A stretch of DNA of 64,000 nt from Chrysomallon squamiferum (GCA_012295275.1 CM022677.1:11558441-11622440), one strand, 5' to 3'; shown: positions 9,899 to 22,836, counted from the first letter of the stretch. Program-made: numbers and translations. Notes: generated by a model from the sequence alone, not told the origin.

Positions 9899-9912
9899 AA
9901 TAAATAAAAAAT
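9285..9912 (+). other. Presumed 3' untranslated region and polyadenylation region
   Basis: About 580 bp without conserved coding signal follow the stop. They end in a poly-A run (9865-9894) and overlapping aataaa sequences at about 9898-9912. The poly-A run in the genomic strand may simply be a tract. The ORFs at 9552-9842 here have no coding character. Confidence 0.4.
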
Positions 9913-11030
9913 AAACAATTACCTGAATTTGTCCTTACATTGTTATTTCAGTCGGGCAGCATCATTTTCTGTTTTCACTAATTAAACTGTATTTCACGAC
10001 TGGCGTATGAGACTTAGTAAAACCTAAGTACAGGGTTTCAAGTTATGAACATGTAGACTATACAATTAAGTCTATTTTATATCCTCAGCACCCATCAGAG
10101 GCGTAGCCAGGTTTGAAAGTTAAAGAGAGAAAACACGCACCGAATATTTATAATAACAATAATAATAAATAAATTAAAATATATGACTGTTAGAGATATT
10201 CATTTATGCATGTAACGGTTAAAAATCTGTATGAACAGTAGAGTTGCCGTCGTTGCCGTCGGAAAGGGGTTGTTCCTAATGTTTAAGGAAAATTATTATT
10301 TAGTACTAACACTGAATAACATAATATTTGGTGATTTTATGATTATGATTATTATTATTGTTGTTGTTGTTATTATTATTATTATTATTTGTCAAATATT
10401 TTAATTTTTGTAGCTCGAAACAATTATTTCAGTGTTGTACCCTTGATAAGTCCGTACGATGCAAACATTTTATTTATGAGATATTTATATATATTGAAAT
10501 ACATAATTAGTATTACGAAAGAATAAAAGCGCAGAGTCTTGCTGTTTAAGATAATTCTTGATTCTGTTCGGTTGCTGAGTAGACTTTTCACGTTCCACTC
10601 GCTGACCTTCAGATGATGATCAGATACGATGGAGTGTGCCTCCGTGTTTGCCGTATTTCACTTAATTCTCACAATCTGTTTTTTTTATTTTTATTAACTA
10701 TTATTCATATTTCTCATTATTCTTTAACGCTTTTCAGTGTAATTATCAGTGTAAATAGTGTATTTTCTTAACAAAAACACTATGTTAGTTTTGATGATTA
10801 CAAATTATTCTGCCTTAGTGTAATAAACAACACAGATTCCGTTGAGAAATATCACATTAATACAGCTGCTAAAGAAATATTGTTTTATCTGGTAGGATAT
10901 TACAGGTATGATTTCACTTGTTAATATTCAGAAATATAGTTTTTTTTTTTTTTTAAATAACAATAACTTTATATGTGACATCAAAAATATAAGGAGAAAT
11001 AAAGAGGGCGCATCTAATGTGACAAATTAC
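9913..11030. other. AT-rich intergenic DNA, no gene seen
   Basis: Only short features were found: an interrupted att/gtt microsatellite at 10338-10390 and a poly-T run near 10940. No ORF with splice signals or recognisable protein was seen on either strand. Confidence 0.6.
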
Positions 11031-11039
11031 AAACACCAG

Positions 11040-11240
11040 AACATGTTTCACTGAAAAACTAGGATTAACTTTACACGGCGTTATGAAAATAGCATTACAA
11101 TTTTACCACCTCAGTCACTGTCTGTATTAGATGTTATTAGTTTCTCAACAGAGGTGCGGCGGTAATATTAACACATTGGTTTGGAAAATACAGCGCGTGT
11201 TGTTTTTGAATTAACAATATTATAAAAAGAACAGTATGAA
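11040..11240 (-). repeat. Degenerate inverted copy of the unit segment around 30500-30650
   Basis: The stretch 'tttacacggcgttatgaaaa' and the following 'cagaggtg..gcggtaatatt' are diverged reverse complements of 30490-30620 and 51930-52060. This shows an older insertion of the same repeat far from the recent copies. Confidence 0.55.
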
Positions 11241-11477
11241 TATACAGCAGAACTTTGTGCAACTAACGTGAGATAAGGTACGAAACGTTCATTTTATTAA
11301 AAGTAACGTGATATTTTACTTTCTAATACTAAATTGTATAATAAAAAGCCGTAATTTTACTGTACGTGGAACTTAAATATTTTATACACTAAAGAAAATA
11401 TTATCCTATTTTAGTTTATTTTGTGAATATAAATGTAAAGTGTCTTTTGTAAACTCTGAATGTGAAGAAAGGATTCG

Positions 11478-11777
11478 ATATTTTTATTGAAATGTACGCA
11501 AACTAATAAAAACATGTTCCTTATATTAATTCAGGTATTTTGTTTTCTGATTGATAGTCAGCGATCAAGTGTGTTAAGAGAATTTACATTATCCTCACTT
11601 GAAGAAATCTCGGTTGTTTTCACACGAGTGTTTACAATAAGTATTATGAAGTTCTCAGGAAAAGGATACATTTTTAGAGATAGAGTTGATGTTGAAGTGT
11701 GCACTTATTTACCCAAATGTTTTTCTGAAACGACTGAATATAAGAATTATAAATACTATTCTCAAACACTGTATTAG
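11478..11777 (+). repeat. Segment paralogous to 58670-58760, containing an unassigned ORF
   Basis: From 'tttttattgaaatgtacgca' to 'cagtcagcgat' the sequence matches 58670-58755 almost base for base and then diverges. An open frame of 96 codons spans 11487-11777 ('SSVLREFTLSSLEEISVV', 'CTYLPKCFSETTEYK'). It has no recognised domain. A coding function is possible but unsupported. Confidence 0.45.
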
Positions 11778-11841
11778 CACTAGCACTGAACATTCCATAT
11801 AGATGAATAGAAATATTGTTATCTGTCACATTAATCCACAG

Positions 11842-12056
11842 TTCTGCCATATCAAAAAATTATCGGGGCTTTTAGTGAGAAAGAAAAGGAACTTGCGTTT
11901 TTTGGCAACGTGTTGAACCTTGCCGCTAGACGTCTGTCTCCAGATCATTCTGCAAAACAAGAACCCGTAACACCCACCACTCTCGACGTGATCATTAATT
12001 CAGTAGTTCCCAGGCTTTTTGTTGACATGCCGAGTGAACATTCATCATACAAGTGA
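11842..12056 (+). CDS. Open terminal exon of an unrecognised protein
   Basis: After the acceptor 'cattaatccacag' 70 codons run open to tga at 12054-12056. The sequence reads 'LPYQKIIGAFSEKEKELAFF', then 'GNVLNLAARRLSPDHSAK' and 'TPTTLDVIINSVVPRLF', ending MPSEHSSYK. GC content is clearly higher than in the flanking sequence and codon choice looks normal. The final part has a T-L-D-x-I-I ... P-R ... M-P pattern vaguely like the C-terminal helix of ENY2, but the rest does not match, so I do not assign it. Upstream exons were not found. Confidence 0.45.
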
Positions 12057-12378
12057 CATTTACACGCGGAAGATTTTCTGGCAAACTGATACACAAATGT
12101 GTTCAAAGTTTTTGGAAGTGATATTTATTGCATACATAACAGTTCATTCAAATGTATCTGAAAACTGCATTAATAACGAATAACAAGCCAACAATACAAA
12201 TTGTAAAAATTATATTTATTTTTAAAACTATCAGCATTAGTAATTATAACATCTAAATAACAAGTGTATGTTCAAAGTCTGGTAGTAAAACACAGCTGCC
12301 TGAAATAAATATAATTTTTCAGTTAACAAGCAAAATTACTAACATAGATAGTCATAGAATGTTCTGGTATTTTGAAAG

Positions 12379-12382
<4 letters not shown>

Positions 12383-12417
<35 letters not shown>
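12383..12417. repeat. (GA)n microsatellite
   Basis: About 17 uninterrupted GA units lie in otherwise unremarkable AT-rich DNA (12060-13160), where I see no gene. Confidence 0.95.
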
Positions 12418-12422
<5 letters not shown>

Positions 12423-12471
12423 AGGCAAAAAATATGAACAAGTGAAACAGAAATATGAGTGATATGTTGAA

Positions 12472-12625
12472 TAACTAAAATGTGCTTAGACTACATTAAT
12501 ACAATAATAATATCAGCACAAAATATTTATTGTTAGCAAAGATAATAAGACAAAAAATATACAGTATCGCTGTGAAGACAGTGTTATTGTCGTTCCTACA
12601 CAAAGTAGCTGAAACTATCGCAAAA
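12472..12625 (+). repeat. Segment paralogous to 59925-60170
   Basis: The blocks 'aaatgtgcttagacta' and 'gctgtgaagacagtgttatt' followed by 'cgttcctacacaaa' are shared with 59930-60165 in the same order and strand. Together with 11478-11570 this shows that 11.5-12.6 kb and 58.7-60.2 kb are diverged copies of one region. Confidence 0.65.
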
Positions 12626-13159
12626 AGAGCGTCCGAATATTTTGAGCTACAGTATATATATCACTAGACTGTCTAATCATCTAAAGTGATCTCTCTGCCT
12701 ACAGTAGATGTTTGTCATATAATTTGTTTATAATTATTAAACACTGAACTCTTGGTTTTGTTAACAAACAATATTTATATATAAATGTTTTAAGATATAC
12801 AGAACATAATATATAAGAATGCCGATACTAGTTTTTTTTGTTTTACTAATCTTTGTTTTCTTTATGTCAAATTATAACTCTCTCTCTCATATACATTTAC
12901 TTAAAGTTAAAAATAAAAATATAAATACATCAGTATCATTGATTATGCAAGTTCAACTGTATACAAACCTCTGAATTACTAATTATTCTGTTTCATGCTG
13001 ATCATTCTGTTTAGTGCCTTAAATCAAACATTATTTCATTTACCTAGTATTTCCTACAGGACTTTATTTAATTTAATTCATAACCGTGGAGTCACTATTT
13101 CCATGACAGACATTTGTTTTTATCTATTAATCCTGGAAGCTTTAAGTGTATATTTTTAA

Positions 13160-14745
<1,586 letters not shown>

Positions 14746-14749
14746 TGTT

Positions 14750-14789
14750 TTAAGTTTTTTTTTTTTTTTTTTATTTTTCTTCATCAGGA

Positions 14790-14820
<31 letters not shown>

Positions 14821-14885
14821 TGTTATAGCAATTATTATTACTATTATAATTATTATTACTATTATTATTATTATTAGTAGTAGTA
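14750..14885. repeat. Poly-T and (ATT)n microsatellite
   Basis: A poly-T run is followed by about 30 interrupted ATT/ACT units. The minus-strand frame gives the Ile-rich spurious ORF. Confidence 0.9.
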
Positions 14886-15204
14886 GTATTAATAACACTC
14901 TTTGACTAGGAGAAGTGCAGTATAAATTGAAAAAATACTAAAAGTGTTTCCAGATTAAAAGCCTTTTTTTATTAAGAATATTAAAGGCTTGAGGTAAAGT
15001 TATATTGATAACTAGAGGTAGAATGTTAAACTTTGACTTAGTAGTTTAAGTCAGTGTATAGAGAGACATGCAGTGTTAGTTTACACTGAAACACTGATTA
15101 GTTTGTAGACTGTTTAGATCATCTGAGAATAAAAGTCATTAGTGTAATATTTTATTATATCTCTATTCATTTATCCTTTCATTCATCTATCTTTTTACAC
15201 ATCC

Positions 15205-15226
15205 AGTGTCTGTGTGTGTGTGTGTT

Positions 15227-15261
<35 letters not shown>

Positions 15262-15262
15262 T
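15205..15262. repeat. (GT)n microsatellite
   Basis: A GT run with two TTT interruptions. An (AT)n run follows at 15341-15362. Between 14890 and 15650 nothing else is supported. Confidence 0.9.
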
Positions 15263-15651
15263 ATTTGTAGTGATATAAAAGAATATAACTGGTTTCAGAC
15301 ATAAAATAAAGTTACATGTATGTGTTTGTGTTTGAATATTATATATATATATATATATATATCATGTATCATGTATGTATACATGTTATTGCTGGTGTGA
15401 TTTGAATATACATGACTATTCTAAAACATGGCAGTATATGAGTGTTTGTGTATATTTGTCTGCATGAGTGCAAGTATGTGAATGTGTATTACAGTTATAT
15501 ATGCAAATATTTGTGTATTTTGTGTCTATATCAGGCTAGTTATTATCAACCTGCTAAACACTTGTTTATTAAACACCCTTTGTGTTTTGCTCAAATATCC
15601 TGTTTCCAAGCTAAATGAACCAACTCCTGGCCTGTCACTATCATTGTATGT

Positions 15652-15905
<254 letters not shown>

Positions 15906-16388
15906 TATATATAAAATAAAATGACCATAAACACCATAATGAAATTCATGACTACTGAGAACTAACTTAGAAGCAGTGCATTGTGTGTATAGGATAAAGT
16001 GATAAAAAATCAAGATAAGCCTGTTGTTTGAAAAAGATTATGTTTAAATGATTGCAAATGAGAACAATTGATCAAAATGTGACTGTCTGTTAATATACAC
16101 TGACAGTGTTCACATCAAAGTGAAAATGTTTCAAAAATTAAAATATTGTCCAATACAACTGACCAATACTGGGAGGACAAAGACAATTTCATCCTTCTGT
16201 ATTTGCCTGTCTCCATCCTACACTGTCACATTCATCTAGCTAAGTGTTAGATATGATATGTATGTATGTGTGTGAATATGTGATTTCTTATTACTGAGAG
16301 AAAATGGGTCTATATGTATAATGTGTGTGCAAGAGTGTGTATGTATATCTGAGAGATAAATGAAAAGATAGACTAGAAGTTTGATAAA

Positions 16389-16655
16389 CACAGACATACA
16401 GAGAAATGTGTATAATGAGAAGGTATATAATTAGTGAGATAGACTGACAGACACAGAGCCAGACATACAGAGAGATGTGTATAAAGAGAAGGGTATATAA
16501 TTAGTGAGATAGACTGACAGACACAGAGCCAGACATACAGAGAGATGTGTATAATGAGAAGGGTATATAATTAGTGAGATAGACTAACAGACACAGACAT
16601 ACAGAGAGATGTGTATAATGAGAAGGGTATATAATTAGTGAGATAGACTGACAGA
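16389..16655 (+). repeat. Four-copy tandem repeat, 64-70 bp unit
   Basis: Units begin at about 16389, 16452, 16522 and 16592. Each carries 'cagacatacagagagatgtg', then 'tataatgagaagggtatata', then 'attagtgagatagactgac'. Two units contain a 6-bp 'gagcca' insertion, so period length alternates. The GATA-like 'gagatag' is repeated with each unit. The minus-strand ORFs are translations of the repeat. Confidence 0.88.
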
Positions 16656-17128
16656 GAGGAAGACATAAGATAACAGGCACACAGACTGATACAGAGACAT
16701 ATAAAGAGCTAAGCTGATAGGCATATGTGTATGAGAAAGAACATAAGGACATTCTGGAGATAACATTATTATGAATGAACATATGGATAGAGCAGTGGAC
16801 AGAAAGCTGTTTGTTTGGATTATCAATGACATATTAATAGTAAAACGATTCCTAAAAGCCAAGAATACTAAAGATATTTCAATATACTCAGTCTTTCAAG
16901 GTAATTTCTTTTTACAATTCTTTACATCAAAGTCCAATAAAAATCTTTTTCTATAAACCTGCCTGTCTACATGAGAATCTCTAGTTATACATTTGTACAT
17001 ATGTCTGTCATCCTTTCTGTCTCAATATAACAAAGCACACCATACTCTACCCATCTCACTGTCAGTTCTGTTTATCTATCTATCATCTACTTGTATATGC
17101 TGCTGTCAATCTACGTGTGTGTGTGTGT

Positions 17129-17158
17129 TTTGTTATTTCTCTCTCTCTGTCTCTCTTG

Positions 17159-17204
<46 letters not shown>
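17129..17204. repeat. (CT)n-(CA)n microsatellite
   Basis: A short tctctc region passes into about 19 CA units at 17166-17203. From 16660 to 17125 and from 17210 to 18120 I see AT-rich DNA with small ata/ata-ac runs and no gene. Confidence 0.9.
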
Positions 17205-17205
<1 letters not shown>

Positions 17206-18125
17206 CCCTAAACTATTATGTTATTCTGTAAAGTAATTATTTTAAAGAATGTTGTGATATTTAAAATCTACTTGTACATAGTCCAGTGTAATCAAACAAA
17301 ACTCCAATAACATATTTATATGATTAAAATAAAATTCTTCTGTCATTACTTCATTTAAATTTTAAAACTATTTTATATTGTTTCTGTCTGTCTGTACAGC
17401 TACCTGTACATTCACCTACCTGTCTCTGTCTGTATAATTAATGTGTATAATAATGATAATGATGAATATAATAAATTAAGTAATAATAATTAATGACAAC
17501 AATAATAGTAGTAATAGTAGTAATAATAATAGCAACAATAACAAACATTATAATAGTACTTATTGATTATAATAAGTATAATATGTAACATATGTTAACA
17601 AGAAAAAGAAGGAATTGATGTTTTATTTAACAGTATATATATGTTTTTGCTTTTACATTAAACACTAATATTATGATGGAAGGAGGAAATGTGTTTTTAA
17701 AGAGAAATGTGAAAAAATATTTTTAATCTGATTCCATTAATAACTGAACTGAACTGTACTGTAGAAAAAAGTTCATGAAAGGAAACACAGATCTCTTCAT
17801 AGATCATTTTCAGATCATCTATTTTTTATTTATTTATTTTTAATTAAAACAATTATAAGGTTTATATAAAGTTTGAAATGAGATATTTAAAAAATGACAA
17901 AGCACAGCTATTAATAACTTTAATAATTAGTACATGTATCTTAAAAGATAAGAAATTTTTAAAATATTTCTCTGAATTCATTTTTCATAAAAAAGGTTCT
18001 TTAAATTCATTTCTGAAACATCAATACCAATGATGATTTTAATTTGGTTTGATAAGAACAAGAAAATTAAAATAAAAATTAAAATTAAAATAAATAAATG
18101 GATAAACTAAAAAGTAATAATTTTG

Positions 18126-18126
<1 letters not shown>

Positions 18127-18180
<54 letters not shown>

Positions 18181-18184
18181 CAAC
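18127..18184. repeat. (AAT)n microsatellite
   Basis: About 17 AAT units are followed by AAC units, in lysine/asparagine-like A-rich surroundings. Confidence 0.92.
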
Positions 18185-18346
18185 ATTATAAATAAGTAAA
18201 GTAAAACAAAATCTAAATAAAAATAAATAAAAATCAACAATTAAGAAATGAAAAAAAAGAAGGAAAATGAGAAGAATGTATTATCTGTGTTTAAAAGAAA
18301 TTAAACTTTTACAGTTAACATGGTAAAGCACTTTTACCTTGGGTGG

Positions 18347-18620
18347 GTGTTTTGTGTGTCAGTGTGTGTGAATGTGTTTTGTGTGTCAGTGTGTGTGAAT
18401 GTGTTTTGTGTGTCAGTGTGTGAATGTGTTTTGTGTGTCAGTGTGTGTGAATGTGTTTTGTGTGTCAGTGTGTGTGAATGTGTTTTGTGTGTCAGTGTGT
18501 GAATGTGTTTTGTGTGTCAGTGTGTGTGAATGTGTGTTTTGTGTGTCAGTGTGTGAATGTGTTTTGTGTGTCAGTGTGTGTGAATGTGTTTTGTGTGTCA
18601 GTGTGTGTGAATGTGTTTTG
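18347..18620 (+). repeat. GT-rich minisatellite, 25/27-bp unit
   Basis: About ten units of 'gtgtgtcagtgtgtgtgaat' plus 'gtgtttt' are arranged head to tail. They alternate between 27-bp units and 25-bp units missing one gt. Frames on both strands stay open through the array because 27 is a multiple of three. The Cys/Val-rich (+) and His/Thr-rich (-) ORFs are therefore repeat artefacts. Confidence 0.93.
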
Positions 18621-18721
18621 GTGATGTGTTTATTATTTGTTTGTCTTTTAAATTTTGTTACCAAGGTATAAGTTAATAATACATTTTATAATATTATTTT
18701 ATTCAGTTCTACACACGTTAC
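18616..18721 (+). repeat. 105-bp direct repeat, left copy
   Basis: From 'ttttggtgatgtgtttatta' to 'cagttctacacacgtta' this is nearly identical to 20491-20596, with about two differences. It starts exactly where the GT minisatellite stops. The two copies are 1.87 kb apart. They could be short terminal repeats or a local duplication. Confidence 0.88.
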
Positions 18722-18900
18722 AGTTATATAGCTTTTTAACTTAAATAATATGAAGAAATTATTTAGTGTTGACTGCAGACTTGAATATAAAAGTCGTGAC
18801 TAATTTAGAACATTTTAAATAAAGATTAAAGTGTCTTAAAATAAAAGAAAAAATTCATGAATGTCAAACTTTCATGAATCATTCTGTGACTGACAAAAAC

Positions 18901-19250
18901 AAGTACTATAATATTACATTTTAGATTTTAGATTCTTTTAGTTCTGTTTTTAACAAAAACATTTTGAATTAATGTAAGTTTTGATGAATGTCCTGATATA
19001 AAACAACAGGTACTATAATATCATATTTTAGATTTTATATTATTTTATTTCTGTTTTTACCAATAACATTTTGAATTAATACTGTAATACAGGTATTTAA
19101 TAAAAGTTTTCATGAACATAAAAAATAAGAAGTATTTTATTTCACGTTTTAGATTTTTGATTCTTTTTGTTCTGTTTTTAACATTAACATTTTGAATTAA
19201 TATTGTAATACAGGTAAATGATAAATGTTTTCATGAATGTCCTTATATAA
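18901..19250 (+). repeat. Three diverged tandem copies, ~110-120 bp unit
   Basis: Units near 18901, 19009 and 19128 share 'ttttagatttt..att', 'ttctgtttttaac' and 'aacattttgaattaat', and then an 'aaagttttcatgaa'-like end. Divergence is considerable. It lies between the two 105-bp direct repeats. Confidence 0.7.
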
Positions 19251-20490
19251 CAATATTATTTTCACTTTAGATCAGTTTCCAAAAGTATAGTATTTTAAAC
19301 AAATACAGTCATAAACAAAATGAAACAAATATACAAGTAAAAGACTAACAATAAAGATAACAACTGCATTAAAATAAAATAAAATAATTTTCTTCATAGA
19401 AAAAACCGGAAAAAGAAAAAGAAAAAAAAGAAAACAAAGAAAAAAAACAATAATAATAATTTAAAAAAAATGTAGATAGGAATAATTATAAATATGTTAT
19501 TTCTTTTACTTTAAGAGAACCACATTTAATAAAAACCATTAAAATACAAAAATAAGCCAGTTTTTCATCAACTAACTGACAGACAAAAAGTAACTACACC
19601 AAAAAGAAAATTATATATATATTTTATTTATTATTACTTCAGTTCAGTCTTTTAAGAATAATAAAATTTGCAAAAAACAAAACAGAATAGTAACAAAAAT
19701 TAAAAAACGTTTTAACAAGATAAATGAAAAGGACCTTATGTTACCTACATCTATTAATTTTACTCATACTTGAAATAGCTCATTATAACTTGTTTTACAC
19801 TTGTTAATATTCAAGTAGGTAAAGAAAAAGAAGAAAAAAAAGGTTTTTACCATTGACCTTTTATATAATATAAAGTTATCTATTACTTTAATTGTAGTTT
19901 TTAATAACTGTTTTTTGTTATTAATATTAACTCATACAAATAAATTCAAGAAATGTTTCAACTTTCTGAACTGTAAGTGGAATGTGTCTGGATATTACTT
20001 GGTAACAAATACAACTATGATTTGTGTATGATTTAAATTATTTACAGTTTATTTTTAATGATAACTCTTAAAATAGTATCATTGTGGAAGTTTTTACTGC
20101 TGATATGTTGAAATGTTAATATATAACACAGAATATATTTAGATATACAATTATATTCACGGAACTGCTTATCCCTTTAAGTCTAATTATTTTATAATAT
20201 CCACTGTTAATATTGTCATTATTACATATTTTCTTTTCACAAAAATAACTGAACACAGTTTCTTAGTTTCTATAATTTATTCAATGTTGAATATTTAGTG
20301 AGTTGAAGCAAACTGAAAAGAAGAACAAAATGGATAGTTCACTAGCATATCAAACAAACAAGTTACATGATAGCAAAGTAGAATAACTAAATAACTAAGC
20401 AAATAAATAAAGTATAAAACAGTCTTATTTCTCTTCATACAGTTGATAATTATTCATGTTATATCATTTTATGTACAATTTTCACACTTG
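19251..20490. other. AT-rich DNA, no gene seen
   Basis: It consists of A-rich and T-rich stretches without splice-bordered coding sequence, repeats or RNA-like hairpins that I could identify. Confidence 0.55.
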
Positions 20491-20596
20491 TTTTGGTGAT
20501 ATGTTTATTATTTGTTTGTCTTTTAAATTTTGTTACCAAGGTAAAAGTTAATAATACATTTTATAATATTATTTTATTCAGTTCTACACACGTTAT
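20491..20596 (+). repeat. 105-bp direct repeat, right copy
   Basis: This is the partner of 18616-18721. It is preceded by 'tttcacacttg' and followed by 'atttctattaagtg', so the match ends sharply on both sides. A GT-rich tract follows at 20620-20664. Confidence 0.88.
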
Positions 20597-21142
20597 TATT
20601 TCTATTAAGTGCAAGCAAGGTCTGTGTGTGTCTGTGTGTCTGTGTGTGTTCGTGTGTGTGTGTTAAAGTAAATGGAGAAACATTAGAAGAATAAATATTT
20701 AACATCCAGTTATACACACAACTACACACATTAGACATTCAGAACCATAAAAATAACAACAAACCAACCTCTAAAAACACAACAACATGGAAAACATAAA
20801 ACTCACTAAATCAGATGATTCAGCAATGAAAATTAGGATTTCCAAAAGACAGCAGGTTAAAAAGGCAAAATTTGATTTTTAAAAAAGAAAAATGTTGACC
20901 AGAAGCTATAAGGTGATAAATAGAAAAACACGATAAATCACCAACAAACACTGACACAGACAAAACCCTGAACAGAAAATAATGAAAATTTGAACATTTT
21001 TGTATCCTTACAAACAAATAAAAACAGTACGGATATGGAGGATGAAGGGAGTGTAAGGGAAATAGCTCTAATCTATGTTTCTGAACACATATCACTAAAG
21101 GGAGATAACTCTAATTGATGTAATTTTTACTTTAATTATATC

Positions 21143-21234
21143 GATTAGAGTTATTTCCCTTACGTGAGATGTACTCATAATTAGCGTATGAAAGCTTAGT
21201 AAGTACATCTCACGTAAGGGACATAACTCTAATC
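21143..21234. repeat. Hairpin: 33-bp inverted repeat, 26-nt loop
   Basis: The arms 21143-21175 and 21202-21234 are reverse complements with a single mismatch. They read from 'gattagagttattt' to 'acgtgagatgtact' on the left. Related sequences, 'taagggaaatagctctaatc' near 21056 and 'gggagataactctaat' near 21099, lie just upstream in direct orientation, so the hairpin grew from a repeated 'agggaGATAACTCTAA' motif. Confidence 0.88.
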
Positions 21235-21279
21235 TATGTTTGTGAACATATATCAAAAGAGAATTAATAATGATACAGA

Positions 21280-21640
21280 TAAGTTATCGTTAAGAGAGGG
21301 AGACAAATGATAGAGATATAGCTAAAGAGTCACGGAAAAATGATAGATAAAGGTAGAGGGAAAAAAGATGATAGAGATAAAGATAGAGAGACAGAGACAA
21401 GTGATAGAGATATAAGTAGAGGCAAACAAATGATTGATAGTCTGATTCATGGGATAGACAGATGTAGTTAGACAAGGGACACGGGTACAGAGATACGGGT
21501 ACAGCGAGGCATGCGATAGAGATATAGATAGAGAGTCAGAGACACGTATTAGTGATGTAGGTAAAGAGAAGGAGACAAGTCAAAGATATAGGTAGAACGA
21601 CAAATGATAGAGATAAAGATGAGGCAGACTTTGATAGATA
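21280..21640. repeat. Interrupted GATA/GACA-rich low-complexity tract
   Basis: Many 'gatagaga', 'agagacaa' and 'gtagag' words occur without fixed period. It contains no gene; the minus-strand Leu/Ser/Tyr ORF is a translation of it. Confidence 0.75.
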
Positions 21641-21654
21641 TACATATAAAAATC

Positions 21655-21870
21655 ATACACACAGGGCATTCTTCTCTGTTTCATACAGAGGTCAATACCT
21701 GTTCTCTCTCTCTATAACACACAAACACATATAACCACACCTACATATCAGTCTCTCAGTATATCTATCTATAATCTAGCCTTTCTTTTTAACACACACG
21801 CCCAAATATAAACATACTCTCATTTACACAGTCATTTATATCCCAATCCTCTAAATACATAACAATATAT
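21655..21870 (+). repeat. Solitary fragment of the duplication unit
   Basis: From 'ttctctgtttcata' through 'aacacatataaccacaccta' to 'cctctaaatac' it matches 1785-2030 of copy A and the same part of B and D. It stands alone, 1.2 kb before copy B, and shows that pieces of the unit also move or persist independently. Confidence 0.7.
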
Positions 21871-21879
21871 TCATAGACA

Positions 21880-22277
21880 TTAAGTGGAAGTTTTTTGTTC
21901 CATTCCATAATAACCAAGAATCATCCACTGTTATCTATTGGAGAATAATCAATCAACACTGATGTGTACTGTCAACATTTTCTCTGTCTGGAAAATGCTT
22001 TGGAAAGAAAAATCCATGTTGGTCTATATCTCAACTGTTTGAAGTAACCTTTATAGTCTTCTCCATATTTTTATAACTGAAGATGATTCCAGAATCATGT
22101 CTTTCCTGTAGATGCAATAATAATTAATTATTATCTAAATCTTAACATACATTATTTAATTGACTATTTTTTTACCTATTCCAGGCTAGGAGCATATAAT
22201 TAATTTGCACAATAAAATTCTTTGGGACGAAATATTTCAGTCATGGAACATAATTATAAATTATCAATGAATTATAC
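21880..22277. other. Single-copy-looking AT-rich DNA, no gene seen
   Basis: No repeat relation to the rest of the window and no splice-bordered ORF were found. Confidence 0.5.
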
Positions 22278-22281
22278 TTTA

Positions 22282-22836
22282 GGGTCATTCCGTGTCAAAT
22301 CACCCTCAAAAAAAAGAAATTTAAACCCGACCGTCTCAGATTTTTATGAAACTTGGTATACTTGTTGACTGGGATCCCACAGCATCAAAACTGAAATGTT
22401 AGCCCAATCAGACCAGTGGTGTGGAAGATATGGCCCACCGAATTTTGAGATGTTTGCCAAAAATGGGTGTGACCACCAACCTTAGAACCCTTATATCTCA
22501 GGAACTATTGGGCCAATCTTCATAAAATTGGTATTGTTAGAAAGGCAAAATGACAAGGATTCCAAAGCTGCCATTTGTGTTTAGTTTCGAAAAGTTTGGA
22601 ATACCTTGACCTTTTGACCTTTGCTATGACCTTGAAATTAACCATGTGGATCACGTGATCTTGAGATGACCTTTATTGAAATTTAATCTTCCACATGTTA
22701 ACTAAAACATATAAAAGTTTCATATTGGCCGTCAAATTTGGTGCTGTGGGATCCCAGTCAACAAGTATACTAAGTTTCATCGAAAATCAGAGACGGTCGG
22801 GTTTAAACCATTGGGTGAGTTGACACGGAATGACCC
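22282..22836. mobile_element. 555-bp MITE with long inverted ends and TTTA target duplication
   Basis: The ends are 'gggtcattccgtgtcaaatc' and its inverse 'tgacacggaatgaccc'. Inverted similarity continues inward through 'aaacccgaccgtctcagatt', 'tatacttgttgactgggatc' and 'ccacagc' for roughly 110 bp. The element is flanked on both sides by ttta (22278-22281 and 22837-22840), a clean 4-bp duplication. There is no ORF for a transposase, so it is non-autonomous. The interior carries repeated tgacct half-sites (about 22608-22675). The superfamily cannot be fixed from the ends alone. Confidence 0.88.

Noticed and set aside
9552-9900. ORFs after the stop of the Ser-rich exon
   Set aside because: They lie in the presumed 3'UTR, end in poly-A-encoded lysines and have no splice borders.
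18399-18671. Cys/Val-rich and His/Thr-rich ORFs over the minisatellite
   Set aside because: The 27-bp unit keeps frames open on both strands automatically, and there is no other coding evidence.
18616-20596. LTR retrotransposon bounded by the 105-bp repeats
   Set aside because: There are no tg..ca ends, primer-binding site, polypurine tract, gag or pol similarity between them.
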